DNA of 64,000 bases from Liolophura sinensis. Taxonomy: Eukaryota; Mollusca; Polyplacophora; Chitonida; Chitonidae. This document shows, piece by piece, positions 35,801 through 42,876 of this stretch. Each line of letters begins with the position of its first letter. Within the stretch, counting starts at the first letter, position 1. The stretch spans positions 24,585,400-24,649,399 of the forward strand of contig NC_088305.1 in assembly GCF_032854445.1 (NCBI RefSeq), given 5' to 3'. The notes under the pieces were generated by a model. That model saw nothing but the letters and a program-made list of their open reading frames with translations. It did not search any database and was not told the DNA's origin. The position numbers and the translations under genes were made by a program.

Positions 35801-38800
35801 GTCGTTGTTAAGGAACAAAACCTGTTCATGGTCACTGAACTGTTATTGTTGTTCACCTTTCATGCAAATCTTCAGTTAGAAGGCTGCCATTTTAACCTGG
35901 AATGGAAGGTTCCGTCTGTGATTTACTTCATTCGACGCGACATCAACAGGTATTACAATCTTCAAGGTAAGAGCTCGCTAACTTCTGCCAAAGTCATACG
36001 TTTGTTTGCTCGATCTTGGAGCTCATTATTTATCTATTTGTTGATTGATTTATTTGATGGGTGTTTTATGTCGCACTCGAGAATACTTCACTGTGACCAG
36101 AATTTAGGAGGAAACAGGGGCAGAGACTCGGGAAATACTCATCTCCATAAGCAGGACTAAAACCAATATCAGTTATGTAGGTGAGAGGCACACAAACCAC
36201 TCGAACACGGAATTAACCTGATTAGCAGAATAAGCACGGGAATCATATGCCTGAGTCAGGAGCCGTCTCTGACTTCACCAGCTAAAACATTGTTCCTGTC
36301 ACAGCTCTCCTGACCAATGAGACAACAGGATTGAATCAGGATATTTTATATCAGGTACCTGATATGTTCTGGGTGCTCATCTTTCCTCCACCCACAGATG
36401 TGATAGCCGTCTTGTACACTGTATTATAGTGAAATTTTTTTGAATACAGTAATACACAATGACCCAGGAGCCTCCCACTAATGCGACCAATGTGAGTGCA
36501 AGTCCAGCTTATGCTGGCTTCCTCCCCGGCCCTACGTGGGAAGGTCTGGCCACAGCCTGCAGATAGTCGTGGGTTCTCCTGCCCAGTTTTCTCCCTCCTT
36601 AACATTTGCAACTGTCGTATAAGTGAAATATTCTTGAGTATGGCGTAAAACACCAGTCAAATAAATGAATGAGCATAATAAATTGGCACAACTGTGTTCA
36701 GTTTGCTCAGACATGCCAGACTTTTGATTTTGTCAGGTGTGTCTTATTACCGCACCTGGACTTTGTTTCAGGAGTGTGTTGTTTGTGGGAGAGTAATTGC
36801 ATGCCTCAAATTCAAAGGTCTAAACACCACTGCAAATAAATGCAAATCCCTGAACTAGTTTTTCTCTGCACATTCTGCAAGCAAAATGTTGCTGTCAGTA
36901 TGTTTGAGTTTAATCGACTAACCTTTGTTTATGTTTCAGTACAAAATCCCATCACATCAGACGTGTTATTTAATGACACATCATTGGTCAACGCCAAAAG
37001 GAGGCGTGTTACCATGACTCCCCTAAGCCCTGATGAAGTCCCGAAAGAAAACGATATCATCGGGCTGGATGCAGAATTTGTGTCACTTAATCAGGCTAGT
37101 GGAACCATGTTTTCATTCTTTTTTGCCAAACAATGGAACGATCACCACTGACAATGAAAATAATCTGATGACCACAACTGCGAGTCAAAAAACTACATCA
37201 ACCACTTAGAAAACTGGAAGGTTATTGACACCATCATTTTTCCCTTCAAGGGAACAAGTTTGAATATGAAGGTGTTTTGTTCGTGTTGCTATTCACCATT
37301 TTTTATATTGACCCAAATTGGTTGAATGTAATAAATACCTCTTCATTGTTTGTGAAACTTTTTTATCTGCTTATTTGATAGGAGGAGTCTGAGCTAAGGA
37401 GTGATGGGACTCGCTCAACCATAAAACCCTCCCACCTGGCTGTGGCCAGGATATCCTGTATCAGGGGGTAAGGATTGAAGGAAAGCTCCATAGCCAATCA
37501 AACCAATTATAAATACCCTGGTTTAGTATGGCTGACTTCCCTTTCTCTAGGAAGCACAAGGTGTAGGTCTACTCTAGACCTGGCCTTACACATGTACAGA
37601 GAATGTGTAGATTTTCATGTTCTCACTTTGGTGACAATAAGCGATGCTCATGTGGCTGTTTGCGCTGTCTAAAGCTCCTTGAAGACCATTTGTCTTCTAC
37701 CAATATGGTGCGCATATCTGTACACATCATATGTGAGGAAGTTAGTGAGTAACTTGCCAAAGCTTGGTGGTTTATGCCAGGTTTCGTCAGCCAGTAAACC
37801 CAATCGCCATCATATAGGCATTTAATTCTTGGGTAGGGGTCGAAGCAGCATTCTAATCAGCCAGTAAGTAAATAAATAATACTTCTGAGGTAGTTGCCAT
37901 GACTGATTTTAGTGGACAGGCCCTGGACCTATGAGGTTTAGAATTAGTATCCAGTTCCTGCTGGTTTGTCTGTGAACTTATGTGAATTGCTTAACCAATG
38001 TTCATGGTTTCCTCAACACATCCATTTATGTTACTTGGTGGAGGTGAAATTTAACCCAAATTTATATAGATATGCGTGAAAAGGTTTTTTTAGCTTAAAT
38101 GTTTGATAATGTCTTATTTATATACAGCAAATTTTAATTACATCTCGTGTAATGTTTGAATCAGAGATGTAAATAAATTGAACCAAATCTGGATTTGAAA
38201 ATGCTGATTTACATTCCCTGATAATTCGCCTAGTCTATGAATAAGTAATCAGTGAGGTAATTGACTGAATGAGTGTATGAATGAATGATTGAATCCATCA
38301 GTCTGTGGATACATGTACATTACTGTATCAGCTGACTTGGGCCTCATTGTCTAATACGGTTAAAGTGCGTGTTTGCCTGAACTATCAGGCCCTTTACCTT
38401 TTAATTTGTGTGTTCGGATTCGGATCTCGCTGTTGCATCTGCAGCTTTCAGTTGGGAGGTTTGTAAGGTTTCTGTTATAGGTTAACCCCGGGCTCTGTAG
38501 CTTCTTCCACCTATAAAGGTGACTTTTCCTTTAAGAGAAAAGTTCCTCAGCATCACAGCTCTAAACACCAATCAGTCATTCCTCTCTGTTTCTCAGGTCA
38601 GGTGAGTTGGCAGGTGAGCCATTTATTGATGATTACATCGCTACACAAGAGCAGGTGAGATTCTACAAACCAGTTAATCTCATTGAAGTCTGATCTAGCC
38701 CCTTGCTGCTCCCCTCTAATAACACAGTCAAAAAAATGTGATTGTTTGAAAAGAAAAAAAAATCAATTTTTCTTAAATTTTATTGGGAGACTGGTAAGAA

Positions 38801-41800
38801 TTTTTGTATTGATCAAGTAGTGTGAATCAAGAATTAATTTCTTATTTGAGAGAGCATGGTCGTGACTTTTTTTCTGATAATATCCACTACCAGGACATAT
38901 TCTTATTTAAAATAATCCCATTTTCTCAAATTAGTATTTTTTTTTTCTTTTAGTAGTTAAGATTGCTTTCTCTTAAGTGATTAACTGTTTGAGCAAAAAG
39001 GTTTGTCCATGAATAAGTCACCAGGTTTGCTTGTAAGGTAATATTTTATGGCCTTTCGTTTGCCTGGAAAATGCACTTTTTATTTATTTATTTATTTGAT
39101 TGATGTTTTACGCCGTACTCAAGAATATTTCACTTATTCGCCGGCGGCCAGCATTATGGTGGGAGGAAACCGAGCAGAGCCCGGGGGAAACCCACGACCA
39201 TCCGCAGGTTGCTGACAGACCTTCCCACTTCTGATCCCAAACTTTAATGGTCACATTGTGACTGTGCATAAAGAAATTGTAAAAATGCAACTCAAAATGA
39301 TGCTCTCTAAGAGTTTAAAAGTCTGTCATTGAAAAGAAATTTGTATGAATATTTAACTTTTTTATTGGTAAACCATCATATTTGTGTTTAGTTTACTTTT
39401 TCGATTTAATACAGCTTGTTTAGTTTGAATGGCCAACAGTTTGGGAGTGGCCAAACGTTTTCCAACACTGAAGTGAATCAGGATATGTCTTGGTTCTTGC
39501 TTTTCCTGCCTAAGGACAAAAGGTGTCTGTCGTACACACAAAGTCAACTTCTCAGACACACAAAGTCAACCTGTCAAACACACAAAGTCAACTTGTCACA
39601 CATGTAGTCAGTCTGTCGTACACACAAAGTCAACTTCTCAGACACACAAAGTCAACCTGTCAAACACACGAAGTCAACTTGTCACACACGTAGTCAGTCG
39701 GTCGTACACACAAAGTCAACTTCTCAGACACACAAAGTCAACCTGTCAAACACACGAAGTCAACTTGTCACACACAGTCAGTCTGTCGTACACACAAAAG
39801 CGATGTTTGTATATAATGTACATGTACAAGGGCACATACTTGATTGAAAGAACAGTGGATGGGTTAAAATAGGAAAAGCAACAAGCCTGCATATGGAGGG
39901 CTTTTTTATATCAGGCTTCAGCGAGATTTGTGTTATTTCAGATCTGTTTATCAACACGTCAGTTTAGGGGGGAGAGATCAGACTTTAATGAGAAACAAGT
40001 ACGCACACTTGTACACTCCACAAACAAACAGAGCGGTAAAAAGAAATTGTACCAATCTTGTCTTAAATCAGTGATGTTAGTTGGCCATGATAGTTACCAA
40101 TCACATCACAAAAAGAATGACTGTGGCTGTTTTATATCCCCCCCCTCCCCCCACCTCTCGTTCAAAATAACAATACAGGGTATTTGATTTGTGGTTTATT
40201 GATACACACGATTGATAGATCTGATTACTTCTTGAAGACCATTGCTTTTTTTTAGTCATTTTTACCAAAGTTTACTAAATGTGGTCATGGTTTATCGGGT
40301 TAAGTGTAATCTTGTAAAGCAGGAAATCTTTAATAATTAATTTACTAAGATCATTGAAATTTTTGTACTGTCACGTTAATATCCTGAGAAGGTTTTGATA
40401 AACATTGCTGGAACTTTTTTCAGTTTGTACAGGTTCAGTCTGGCTAATTTTAGTGTTACATTGTGAACAGGTGAGAACTACCCAGTATAGGCGGGTGTGT
40501 TTCTTGATAATCGACATAACTGGGAAAAAAATTGTGTCTTTGTGCTCGGGAAATGGGGTGAGGTGTATGTGTTTTGTCATCACTTAGGATATATAGTTTT
40601 GTTTAACTGTCCAACCCATCAGAGGCAATATCTTTGATAGAATATTTGTTTGGTGGTGATATCTACCTGATTCTTTCATCTATAGGTGGTAGATTACTTG
40701 ACACAGTTTTCTGGGATAAAGCCTGGTGACCTTGACCCTAATGTGTCCACCAAATACCTGACAAATCTCAAGTCCACGTACAACAAGCTGCGTTACCTCG
40801 TGGACCAGGGAGTCATCTTTGTGGGCCACGGCCTTAAGAAGGACTTCAGAGTCATCAACATTGTGGTGAGTGCAGACAGAATTTTTTAGTGATGTATTTA
40901 CCTGATTGGTGTCTCTTACTGTACCGGTACTCCAGAATATGTCACTTACAACAGCGACCAGCAATATGGTGGGAGGAAACAGGGCAGAGCCCTGGGGGAA
41001 CCCACAACCATCGGCAGGTTGCTGGAAGACCTTCCCACGTACAACCAGAGGGAAAACCAACATGAGCTGAACTTGAACTCACAGAGAACGCTAGCGGCCA
41101 TCATTATGGAATAAGGAAACAGTGGGAATTCCACAACCTTCCACAGGTTTTATATGATTGACAGAAGATTTGGCAAATGTTTCCAGCTTGGAATTAGATG
41201 GGAATGGAAACAGAAGTGGTCTATCATGATGTCATTGCTATTTCATCATTTATATGACCCAAGGTGTATTTTTATGATGTCAAATTTATGACGGGGCTCA
41301 CACAACATACAAATTCCAGATTTCACTCAAAGTCATAGGTTTGCCAGGTGCGTGACAAGATGCCATGGTTTCTGGTCACCTGTGGTAAGTTTCATCCTGT
41401 TCTCTCTTTAAATCAGGATGATTTGTCAAGTAGATGTACCTGGTAAGGTTCAGTAGTTTCCTCTGAATTTTGAAAAGGTTCTTGCATAGCCTGCCTAAAG
41501 ACAAAAGGTTTCTCATGTGCGTGGAAAGGGGCAGTGGTTTCCTCCGACCTTTGACAAGGTTCTTGCATATCCTGCCTAAAGACAAAAGGTTTCTCATGTG
41601 CGTGGAAAGGGACAGTGGTTTCCTCCGACCTTTGACAAGGTTCTTGCATATCCTGCCTAAAGACAAAAGGTTTCTCATGTGCGTGGAAAGGGACAGTGGT
41701 TTCCTCCGACCTCTGACAAGGTTCTTGCATATCCTCTGTCTTTCATCTGAATATACCATGAGGTTTCCCAGGTGGCTGGTACACAGCAGTGATTCTCTCT

Positions 41801-42876
41801 GAGCTATTCCAGGTCTCTCTTACCCAGACACCTGGGGCAGATTCCACAAAGCCATTTCTGACTTTATTCAAAATTTTTTTACAGCGCTCAGTTTTGGGTA
41901 CTGAAAGTTGAAATTTTGATACATTTGGCGTAAGATAACACTGATGAGGTGGACAAAATGTTACCTTATAAAACCAAAGAATGAACGTAAAGATGGTGTA
42001 CAAATTTTGACTTATGTCAGAAACGTCTTTCTGGAACCTGACCCAGACATCACCGACTCAGTCATTCATGTACACGTACATAATTCTCATGACGACGTGT
42101 ATTAAATTTCTTATGTACAAGTCCCATGTGTATCTGTAGGTGCCAAAAGACCATATCCTGGACACTGTGGAACTTTTCCAGCTCCCGCGCCAGAGGATGA
42201 TCTCTCTCAAGTTCCTTGCCTGGTACTTCCTGAGTAAGTCACACAGAAAATGGCCACATGGCTAAAGTGTTCTCCAGGCCAAGCCTTTCAGCAGTGAGAT
42301 CACGGATTCAAATCCATCTCCTGCTCACTCAGCAGTAGCTTTACATCATGAGGTAACTGCTTTGCCATCTTGGGATATGTGTAGGTTTCACCCAGAGCCT
42401 GTACCCTTGGTAGAATTTGAAGTCTTGGTTTTCTGTACCCATTGAGGTAACGAGTTCAAATCCAACTCTTGCTGGTCATCTTCGGCTTTCCCACTATACG
42501 GTTTGCAGTAACCTAGCCAACGTAGTGTAGAAAGTACAGCCTAAACATTTATAAGAAAATCCAAAAATAGACTTGAGAAGAATATATTCTGCATTTACTT
42601 CTAATGTAAGAAATTGCTTGCTGAAAGATCAAATTCCTGTTCAGTAATTTCAAGGACGTACGTGTTACAGAACTAAAGATCCAGTCGTTCACACATGATT
42701 CTGTGGAGGACGCCCGCACAGCGCTGCAGCTGTACGAGAAGTACCAGGAGATGTCGCAGGAAGGGATGGACACGGTTCGGGCGCGCATCAAGGAGATGTA
42801 CGAGTTTGGCCGCAAAGTTCAGTGGAAGATTCCAGAGGTGGAGGAAGAGGCAGATTCCCAGCTGGCAGAATTGTGA
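5693..42876 (+). CDS. PAN2: PAN2 deadenylase catalytic subunit, 28 coding exons
   Basis: PAN2-PAN3 removes mRNA poly(A) tails 3' to 5' in the cytoplasm. Exons: 5693-5716, 5785-5979, 7390-7562, 8424-8545, 9676-9754, 10829-10947, 12326-12470, 14509-14650, 14995-15071, 16340-16467, 17524-17696, 18505-18665, 20323-20451, 22893-23042, 24102-24259, 24504-24643, 27907-28019, 29700-29798, 31879-32015, 33136-33268, 34098-34298, 35876-35966, 36940-37094, 37382-37467, 38597-38654, 40686-40865, 42140-42233, 42671-42876. All joins keep phase except a +1 in exon 4 and a +1 in exon 5; discounting these two bases gives about 1221 residues (human about 1200). Order: WD40 propeller, linker, USP-like domain lacking its catalytic Cys, DEDDh nuclease. 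All other boundaries fit GT-AG apart from one GC donor. Confidence 0.95.
5785..16467 (+). CDS. PAN2: PAN2 N-terminal WD40 propeller (exons 2-10)
   Basis: The propeller is the PAN3-binding, substrate-guiding module. Blades visible include [40 protein letters not shown] with [42 protein letters not shown] with [20 protein letters not shown], and [20 protein letters not shown] with [20 protein letters not shown]. These are followed by [20 protein letters not shown] and a run ending TLLSDWP, the PAN2 signature at the propeller exit. Introns 6 and 7 have TTGTAG-type acceptors with (GTT)n-rich tracts. Exon 4 and exon 5 hold the two frame breaks described separately. Confidence 0.92.
5980..7389. other. 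PAN2 intron 2, nothing recognised
   Basis: AT-rich unique-looking DNA. Short open frames (for example 6615-6806) have no splice context or family resemblance. The same holds for intron 3 (7563-8423) and the first part of intron 4 (8546-9280), apart from a block at 9000-9090 that recurs at 15345-15430. Confidence 0.6.
8424..8545 (+). CDS. PAN2: PAN2 exon 4 with a +1 frame conflict
   Basis: After TTTGTAG/AG, joining to exon 3 (GAATATTC) reads YSAEENA, then TGA at 8439-8441. One frame over, the exon gives [17 protein letters not shown] and [15 protein letters not shown], clear PAN2. Aligned to vertebrate PAN2 (Y-LLDENED-MHSLL), the spacing fits exactly if GCAT at 8437-8440 were three bases instead of four. 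Using the next AG (8429-8430) as acceptor restores the frame (YSKMHEMQ) but drops conserved residues. The call is an indel or assembly error, or an unusual acceptor. Confidence 0.8.
9280..9754 (+). repeat. PAN2: Five-copy tandem amplification of PAN2 exon 5 with its acceptor
   Basis: Units of about 84 bp: TTTGTAATATGTTTCAG acceptor, then GTGGATGTGGAAAAGCCAGG exon body, then AAGTTTCTCTGTGG. Starts of the exon-like parts are near 9337, 9421, 9505, 9590 and 9676; the first lacks the TTTCAG acceptor. Only the last continues to ACACCAGTGGCAAG and the donor GTAATA (9755). It reads [20 protein letters not shown], matching PAN2. Copies 1-3 read V/M-DVEKPGC-type peptides; copy 4 carries two extra bases. 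The true exon is 79 nt, one base too long for GDTSGK to follow in frame. Confidence 0.88.
10307..10330. repeat. Poly-C tract
   Basis: About 24 consecutive C in PAN2 intron 5. The length is probably unreliable in any assembly. Confidence 0.95.
11395..12253. mobile_element. TTAA-flanked MITE-like element with short terminal inverted repeats
   Basis: The left end TTAAAGTGACATGGTGGC mirrors the right end (reverse complement TTAAAGTGACATGGTCGC). TTAA at both edges suggests piggyBac-type target use. No transposase frame is visible in the 859 bp. It ends about 70 bp before the start of PAN2 exon 7. Confidence 0.7.
12511..12850 (+). mobile_element. tRNA-derived SINE, family B
   Basis: The tRNA-like head has an A box (TGGTCTAATGGTTACAGCG) and a B box (GGGATCAAACCC). 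The body contains GGTGTCAGTGTAATGTTGAC and GTGCTTCAGTGGCGCAGCAC. The tail ends TTGTAAAGAATGATATAAAA. Related copies: 24717-24968 and about 33760-33945. Confidence 0.75.
12901..13175 (-). mobile_element. Family A SINE, diverged
   Basis: Tail at left, worn tRNA-like head at right. It is flanked by an imperfect direct repeat (TTGAAAAAGT before, TTGAAAAGT after, near 12891 and 13182). It lies in PAN2 intron 7. Confidence 0.85.
13710..13786 (-). mobile_element. Family A SINE fragment
   Basis: Only the segment CAGACCTTCCCACATACGGC through the decayed head (CTTGGCCACAGGGACC) remains. Confidence 0.6.
13981..14508 (+). repeat. Intron segment duplicated in PAN2 introns 7 and 14 (copy 1)
   Basis: About 520 bp collinear with 23313-23838. 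Shared blocks include TTCACAGGGTTGC, AAATTTGTGCA, CATAACATA-GAAGTCACT, TCATAGTTGTGA and CTGCTC-ATCAGG. Copy 1 runs right up to the exon 8 acceptor (TGACATGCAG ending at 14508), and copy 2 ends in a matching position with AAATCCAG. Confidence 0.8.
15815..16155. repeat. AT-rich tandem array in PAN2 intron 9
   Basis: Repeats of CACATTAATAATTGATTTAT with GAGTTGTTC or GGCCTCATAAGAATTC linkers, a higher-order alternation of about 30- and 65-bp units. It lies close upstream of exon 10 (16340). No exon-derived part was seen. Confidence 0.85.
16571..16776 (-). mobile_element. Family A SINE, head missing
   Basis: Tail and body intact (GTTTTACGCCGTACTCAAGA to CACAGCGACCGCAT on plus); the tRNA-like head is absent. 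PAN2 intron 10. Confidence 0.85.
17524..17696 (+). CDS. PAN2: PAN2 exon 11, linker between propeller and USP-like domain
   Basis: It encodes [20 protein letters not shown], then a basic, Ser/Asn-rich stretch ([26 protein letters not shown]). GYAPNP is conserved in PAN2, where this linker winds toward the PAN3 dimer. Acceptor TTTTTTTGCAG and donor GGG/GTGAGT are strong; the exon runs phase 2 in and phase 1 out. Confidence 0.9.
18505..35966 (+). CDS. PAN2: PAN2 USP-like domain, catalytically inactive type (exons 12-22)
   Basis: The domain begins near [20 protein letters not shown] and [15 protein letters not shown]. In active ubiquitin proteases the Cys box is G/N-x-C-x-N; here Ala (PNAYCN) replaces the nucleophile, as in all PAN2. 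[20 protein letters not shown] with [49 protein letters not shown] with [19 protein letters not shown] and [14 protein letters not shown] follow human PAN2 in order. CxC-GH and CxxC pairs are probably zinc-binding. [20 protein letters not shown] and [10 protein letters not shown] close the fold. The window adds a CCCH-like insert in exon 19. Confidence 0.93.
18690..18800 (+). mobile_element. tRNA-like fragment (family C)
   Basis: TTGCCTTTCAGTCACTAGGA with a B box (CTCGGTTCAATCCCGGCC) just after PAN2 exon 12. It resembles a tRNA head but is not foldable as a real tRNA by eye. Confidence 0.5.
18945..19795. repeat. 54-bp tandem array, about 15 units, in PAN2 intron 12
   Basis: Unit GACATGATCAAGAAAAACTT, then GGCTACTGATACTGTG, then TAAGTCTGACCCTTAGTC. 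Early units alternate two variants (ATGATTTAG and ATGATCAGG), a higher-order pattern. Because 54 is divisible by 3, a minus-strand frame of 126 codons appears; it is a repeat shadow. Confidence 0.92.
22336..22604 (+). mobile_element. Family A SINE, near-intact, poly-A tailed
   Basis: Starts GGGGCCTCCGTGGCTCAGTC. Exact target-site duplication TCAACACATAAAC at 22323-22335 and 22605-22617. Unlike most copies, the tail is plain poly-A rather than AAAT repeats. Confidence 0.93.
23313..23838 (+). repeat. Intron segment duplicated in PAN2 introns 7 and 14 (copy 2)
   Basis: Partner of 13981-14508, same orientation, moderately diverged. It sits deep in intron 14 with no following exon, so its acceptor-like end is presumably unused. 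Confidence 0.8.
24102..24259 (+). CDS. PAN2: PAN2 exon 15, acidic proline-rich insert
   Basis: Acceptor CTGGACAG/GAAACG follows exon 14 in phase 0. The peptide runs [18 protein letters not shown], then [16 protein letters not shown] and [14 protein letters not shown]. It is low-complexity and about as long as the poorly conserved segment between HQ-rich and LFS blocks in human PAN2. Donor AATAA/GTGAGT, phase 2. The start is the only choice that avoids the in-frame stop just upstream. Confidence 0.8.
24717..24968 (+). mobile_element. Family B SINE
   Basis: Head GGTGGCCTAATGGTTAAAGC (A box), body with TAGTGTCAGTATAATGTGAC and TGATACTTCATTGGCAGCGG, matching 12511-12850. A family A SINE was later inserted at its 3' end. 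Confidence 0.75.
24984..25259 (-). mobile_element. Family A SINE with 14-bp target-site duplication
   Basis: Direct repeat AACTCCCCATAGGA at 24970-24983 and 25260-25273. Full length. It landed in or next to the family B SINE, which dates family A as younger at this site. Confidence 0.93.
25495..25700 (+). mobile_element. Family C SINE fragment
   Basis: TGTGCTTGCCTTTCAATCGT head part, then GTGTGACCTTGATGACAATG and CCTTGAAGACCATTTGTCTT. The latter two blocks recur at about 37625-37700 (GTGACAATAAGCGATG, CCTTGAAGACCATTTGTCTT). Confidence 0.6.
25850..27470. repeat. 53-bp tandem array, about 30 units, PAN2 intron 16
   Basis: Unit TCTAATCCTGTAGCGGGTCC, then ATTTCATGTATGGCTGGGAG, then AGACAGCATTCTC. 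Variant units (GGGATCTGCAGCA; TGGCAGGTCC with AACTGGGGGACAGCATAC) recur in blocks, showing higher-order duplication. The unit has a faint likeness to exon 16's end plus donor, too weak to claim. Confidence 0.93.
27745..27842 (-). mobile_element. tRNA-like SINE head (family C)
   Basis: Minus strand: GGGCCGTGGTTTAGTGATTA (A box), TGCTTGCCTTTACACAGG, then GGTGTGGGTTCAAATCCTGC (B box). It lies 64 bp before PAN2 exon 17. Confidence 0.65.
28020..28420 (+). repeat. PAN2: Minisatellite built from PAN2 exon 17 end and its donor
   Basis: Exon 17 ends AAGTACCAACCTCAT/GTGAGTGC (28019/28020). Immediately after it, about 12 units of 27-31 bp repeat AGTACCAACCTCATGTGAGT and GCTTAACTT. The first several retain CAT/GTGAGTGC, and later ones drift (CATATAAGTG, CACGCAAGTG). 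Each good unit is a decoy donor for PAN2 transcripts. Confidence 0.9.
28600..29512 (+). repeat. 37-bp tandem array with a poly(A) hexamer in each unit
   Basis: About 25 units of TAAAGTAATATGGTCTAAGA, then GTAATGTGATGCCCAAA. At each junction the sequence reads CCAAATAAAGT, so AATAAA recurs in the PAN2 sense every 37 bp. It lies in intron 17, ending about 190 bp before exon 18. Confidence 0.93.
29961..30191 (+). mobile_element. Family A SINE, internally deleted
   Basis: Head CGGGGCCTTTGTGGCCGAGG; part of the body is missing; the tail reads CAATCAAATAAATAAATT. Possible short target duplication AATCTGC (29954-29960 and 30192-30198). Confidence 0.85.
30378..30575 (+). mobile_element. Family A SINE, head missing
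   Basis: Begins near GGTCACTGTGAGTTCAAGTC (B box) and runs through GATGGTCGTGGGTTTTCCCC to an AATAAATAGATAA tail. PAN2 intron 18. Confidence 0.85.
31596..31715 (+). mobile_element. Family A SINE 3' fragment
   Basis: CAGTCTGTCGCCAACCTATA through GTGAAATATCCTTGAGTACA; no tail repeat. It lies 160 bp before exon 19. Confidence 0.75.
31879..32015 (+). CDS. PAN2: PAN2 exon 19 encoding a CCCH-type zinc finger
   Basis: Phase-0 acceptor (ACATAACAG/TTTATAAAG) gives [19 protein letters not shown], then [18 protein letters not shown] and GEGE. The spacing C-x5-C-x4-C-x3-H fits a CCCH finger, an RNA-binding fold. Human PAN2 has a Lys/Glu-rich loop at this place with no such motif as I recall it. The exon joins exon 20 ([20 protein letters not shown]) in phase 2 (GG/GTATGC to TGTAG/G). 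A longer frame in another phase covers the same bases but fits neither neighbour. Confidence 0.82.
32120..32390 (+). mobile_element. Split tRNA-like element
   Basis: A clean A-box half (GCCCTTTAGCTCAGTTGGTA then GAGCGCTGG) at about 32123-32152 is separated by some 190 bp from a B-box half (GGTTACAAGTTCAAATCCAG, about 32335). It is best read as a SINE with an internal insertion, not a working tRNA gene. Confidence 0.45.
32461..32665 (+). mobile_element. Family A SINE 3' half ending in an inverted copy of itself
   Basis: Body GGGAAGGTCTCCCAGTAACC, 3' end GTGAAATATTCTTGAGTATG, then after a 10-base turn the reverse complement CATTCTCAAGAATATTTTGC. Arms are about 28 bp with a tiny loop (about 32555-32622), followed by a (TA)n run at 32632-32661. 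Confidence 0.8.
32795..32853. repeat. (TA)n microsatellite
   Basis: Second AT dinucleotide run in intron 19, less than 200 bp after the first. Confidence 0.95.
33474..33605 (+). mobile_element. Family A SINE fragment
   Basis: CCTCTCACCAGTGTGG through GATTCAAGTCCAGC to CGGTTTCCTCATACTATAAT; 3' tail missing. PAN2 intron 20. Confidence 0.75.
33760..33945 (+). mobile_element. Family B SINE 3' fragment
   Basis: GGTTAGAGCAAGGAAACT, then AACTTCAGTGAGGCAGCACT and GTCAGCATGGGCTTGCCCTG match the body of 12511-12850. The head is absent. Confidence 0.6.
34299..35530 (+). repeat. PAN2: PAN2 exon 21 end duplicated, then a 29-bp array of about 37 units
   Basis: Exon 21 ends GACTTCTCCATCACACCTAT, then AGAAAAG/GTGAGATG (34298/34299). 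A 71-bp tandem copy at about 34328-34399 repeats GGTACCTG through GGAAAAG with the donor changed to ATTAG. From about 34440 to 35530 the unit GTGATTTCTCTATCACACAT + ATGGTAAGG repeats. Lined up with the exon end (TTCTCCATCACACCTATAG-AAAAG-GTGA), it is visibly the same sequence. Each unit offers a TATG/GTAAGG donor-like site. Confidence 0.88.
35580..35738 (+). mobile_element. 5'-truncated family A SINE
   Basis: TGCTGGCTTCCGCTCTGGCC to CACCAATCAAATAAATGAAT. Inserted after the 29-bp array, 140 bp before exon 22. Confidence 0.85.
36026..36210 (-). mobile_element. Old family A-like SINE
   Basis: Tail TTTATTTGATGGGTGTTTTA and ACTCGAGAATACTTCACTGT, then a strongly diverged body (AATTTAGGAGGAAACAGGGG). 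Possibly a subfamily. Confidence 0.55.
36459..36672 (+). mobile_element. Family A SINE, head mostly missing
   Basis: AATGACCCAGGAGCCTCCCA through AGTATGGCGTAAAACACCAG and an AAATAAATG tail. An older 3' fragment lies just before it (about 36385-36440). Confidence 0.8.
36940..42876 (+). CDS. PAN2: PAN2 DEDDh exonuclease domain (exons 23-28)
   Basis: The poly(A)-specific 3'-5' nuclease. Exo [14 protein letters not shown] (Asp and Glu of DxE). Exo [18 protein letters not shown] (Asp). Exo [23 protein letters not shown] (His and Asp). All four acidic residues and the His are present, so the enzyme should be active. [48 protein letters not shown] and [12 protein letters not shown] match human PAN2 closely. 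The chain ends [17 protein letters not shown] and stops at TGA 42874-42876. Exon 23 uses a GC donor. The human C-terminal hydrophobic tail is replaced by this short acidic end. Confidence 0.95.
37091..37098 (+). other. PAN2: Non-canonical GC splice donor of PAN2 intron 23
   Basis: AATCAG/GCTAGT at 37094/37095. Only this cut joins FVSLNQ to EESELRSDG in the frame and length of vertebrate PAN2 (FVTLNEEEAELRSDG). No GT donor nearby gives the same join. The matching acceptor TTTGATAG ends at 37381. Confidence 0.85.
37520..37730 (+). mobile_element. Family C SINE fragment
   Basis: GGTGACAATAAGCGATGCTC and CTCCTTGAAGACCATTTGTC are shared with 25495-25700. A short frame here (65 codons) is not coding. 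Confidence 0.5.
38345..38470 (+). mobile_element. tRNA-like fragment
   Basis: TGTCTAATACGGTTAAAGTG (A-box-like) and TTCGGATTCGGATCTCGCTG (B-box-like), then AGTTGGGAGGTTTGTAAGG. Worn. Confidence 0.4.
39078..39227 (-). mobile_element. Family A SINE, head side cut off
   Basis: Tail and body to GCAGGTTGCTGACAGACCTT, then abruptly unique sequence. PAN2 intron 25. Confidence 0.85.
39530..39800. repeat. Tandem array, about 85 bp with internal 28-bp subunits
   Basis: Three units, each with CGTACACACAAAGTCAACTT, CAGACACACAAAGTCAACC and CACACACGTAGTCAGTC variants. PAN2 intron 25. Confidence 0.88.
40894..41096 (-). mobile_element. Diverged family A SINE
   Basis: ACCTGATTGGTGTCTCTTAC tail side, CAATATGGTGGGAGGAAACA body, TTGAACTCACAGAGAACGCT near the worn head. 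It follows exon 26 by 30 bp. Confidence 0.75.
41466..41740. repeat. 81-bp tandem array, about 3.5 units, PAN2 intron 26
   Basis: Unit TTTGACAAGGTTCTTGCATA, TCCTGCCTAAAGACAAAAGG, TTTCTCATGTGCGTGGAAAG, GGACAGTGGTTTCCTCCGACC. Since 81 is a multiple of 3, three stop-free frames appear on both strands; none is coding. Confidence 0.92.
42265..42500 (+). mobile_element. tRNA-like SINE remnants in PAN2 intron 27
   Basis: Two B-box-like pieces (ACGGATTCAAATCCATCTCC near 42302; ACGAGTTCAAATCCAACTCT near 42449) with decayed surrounding heads. Confidence 0.45.

Noticed and set aside
41376-41802. Three overlapping frames of 105-127 codons
   Set aside because: All are products of the 81-bp array, open on both strands; no splice or family evidence.
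5683-42876. PAN2 as a pseudogene because of two frame breaks
   Set aside because: 26 other exons are intact with good splice sites and all nuclease residues; two single-base conflicts in 1.3 kb are better explained by indels, sequence error or unusual splicing.
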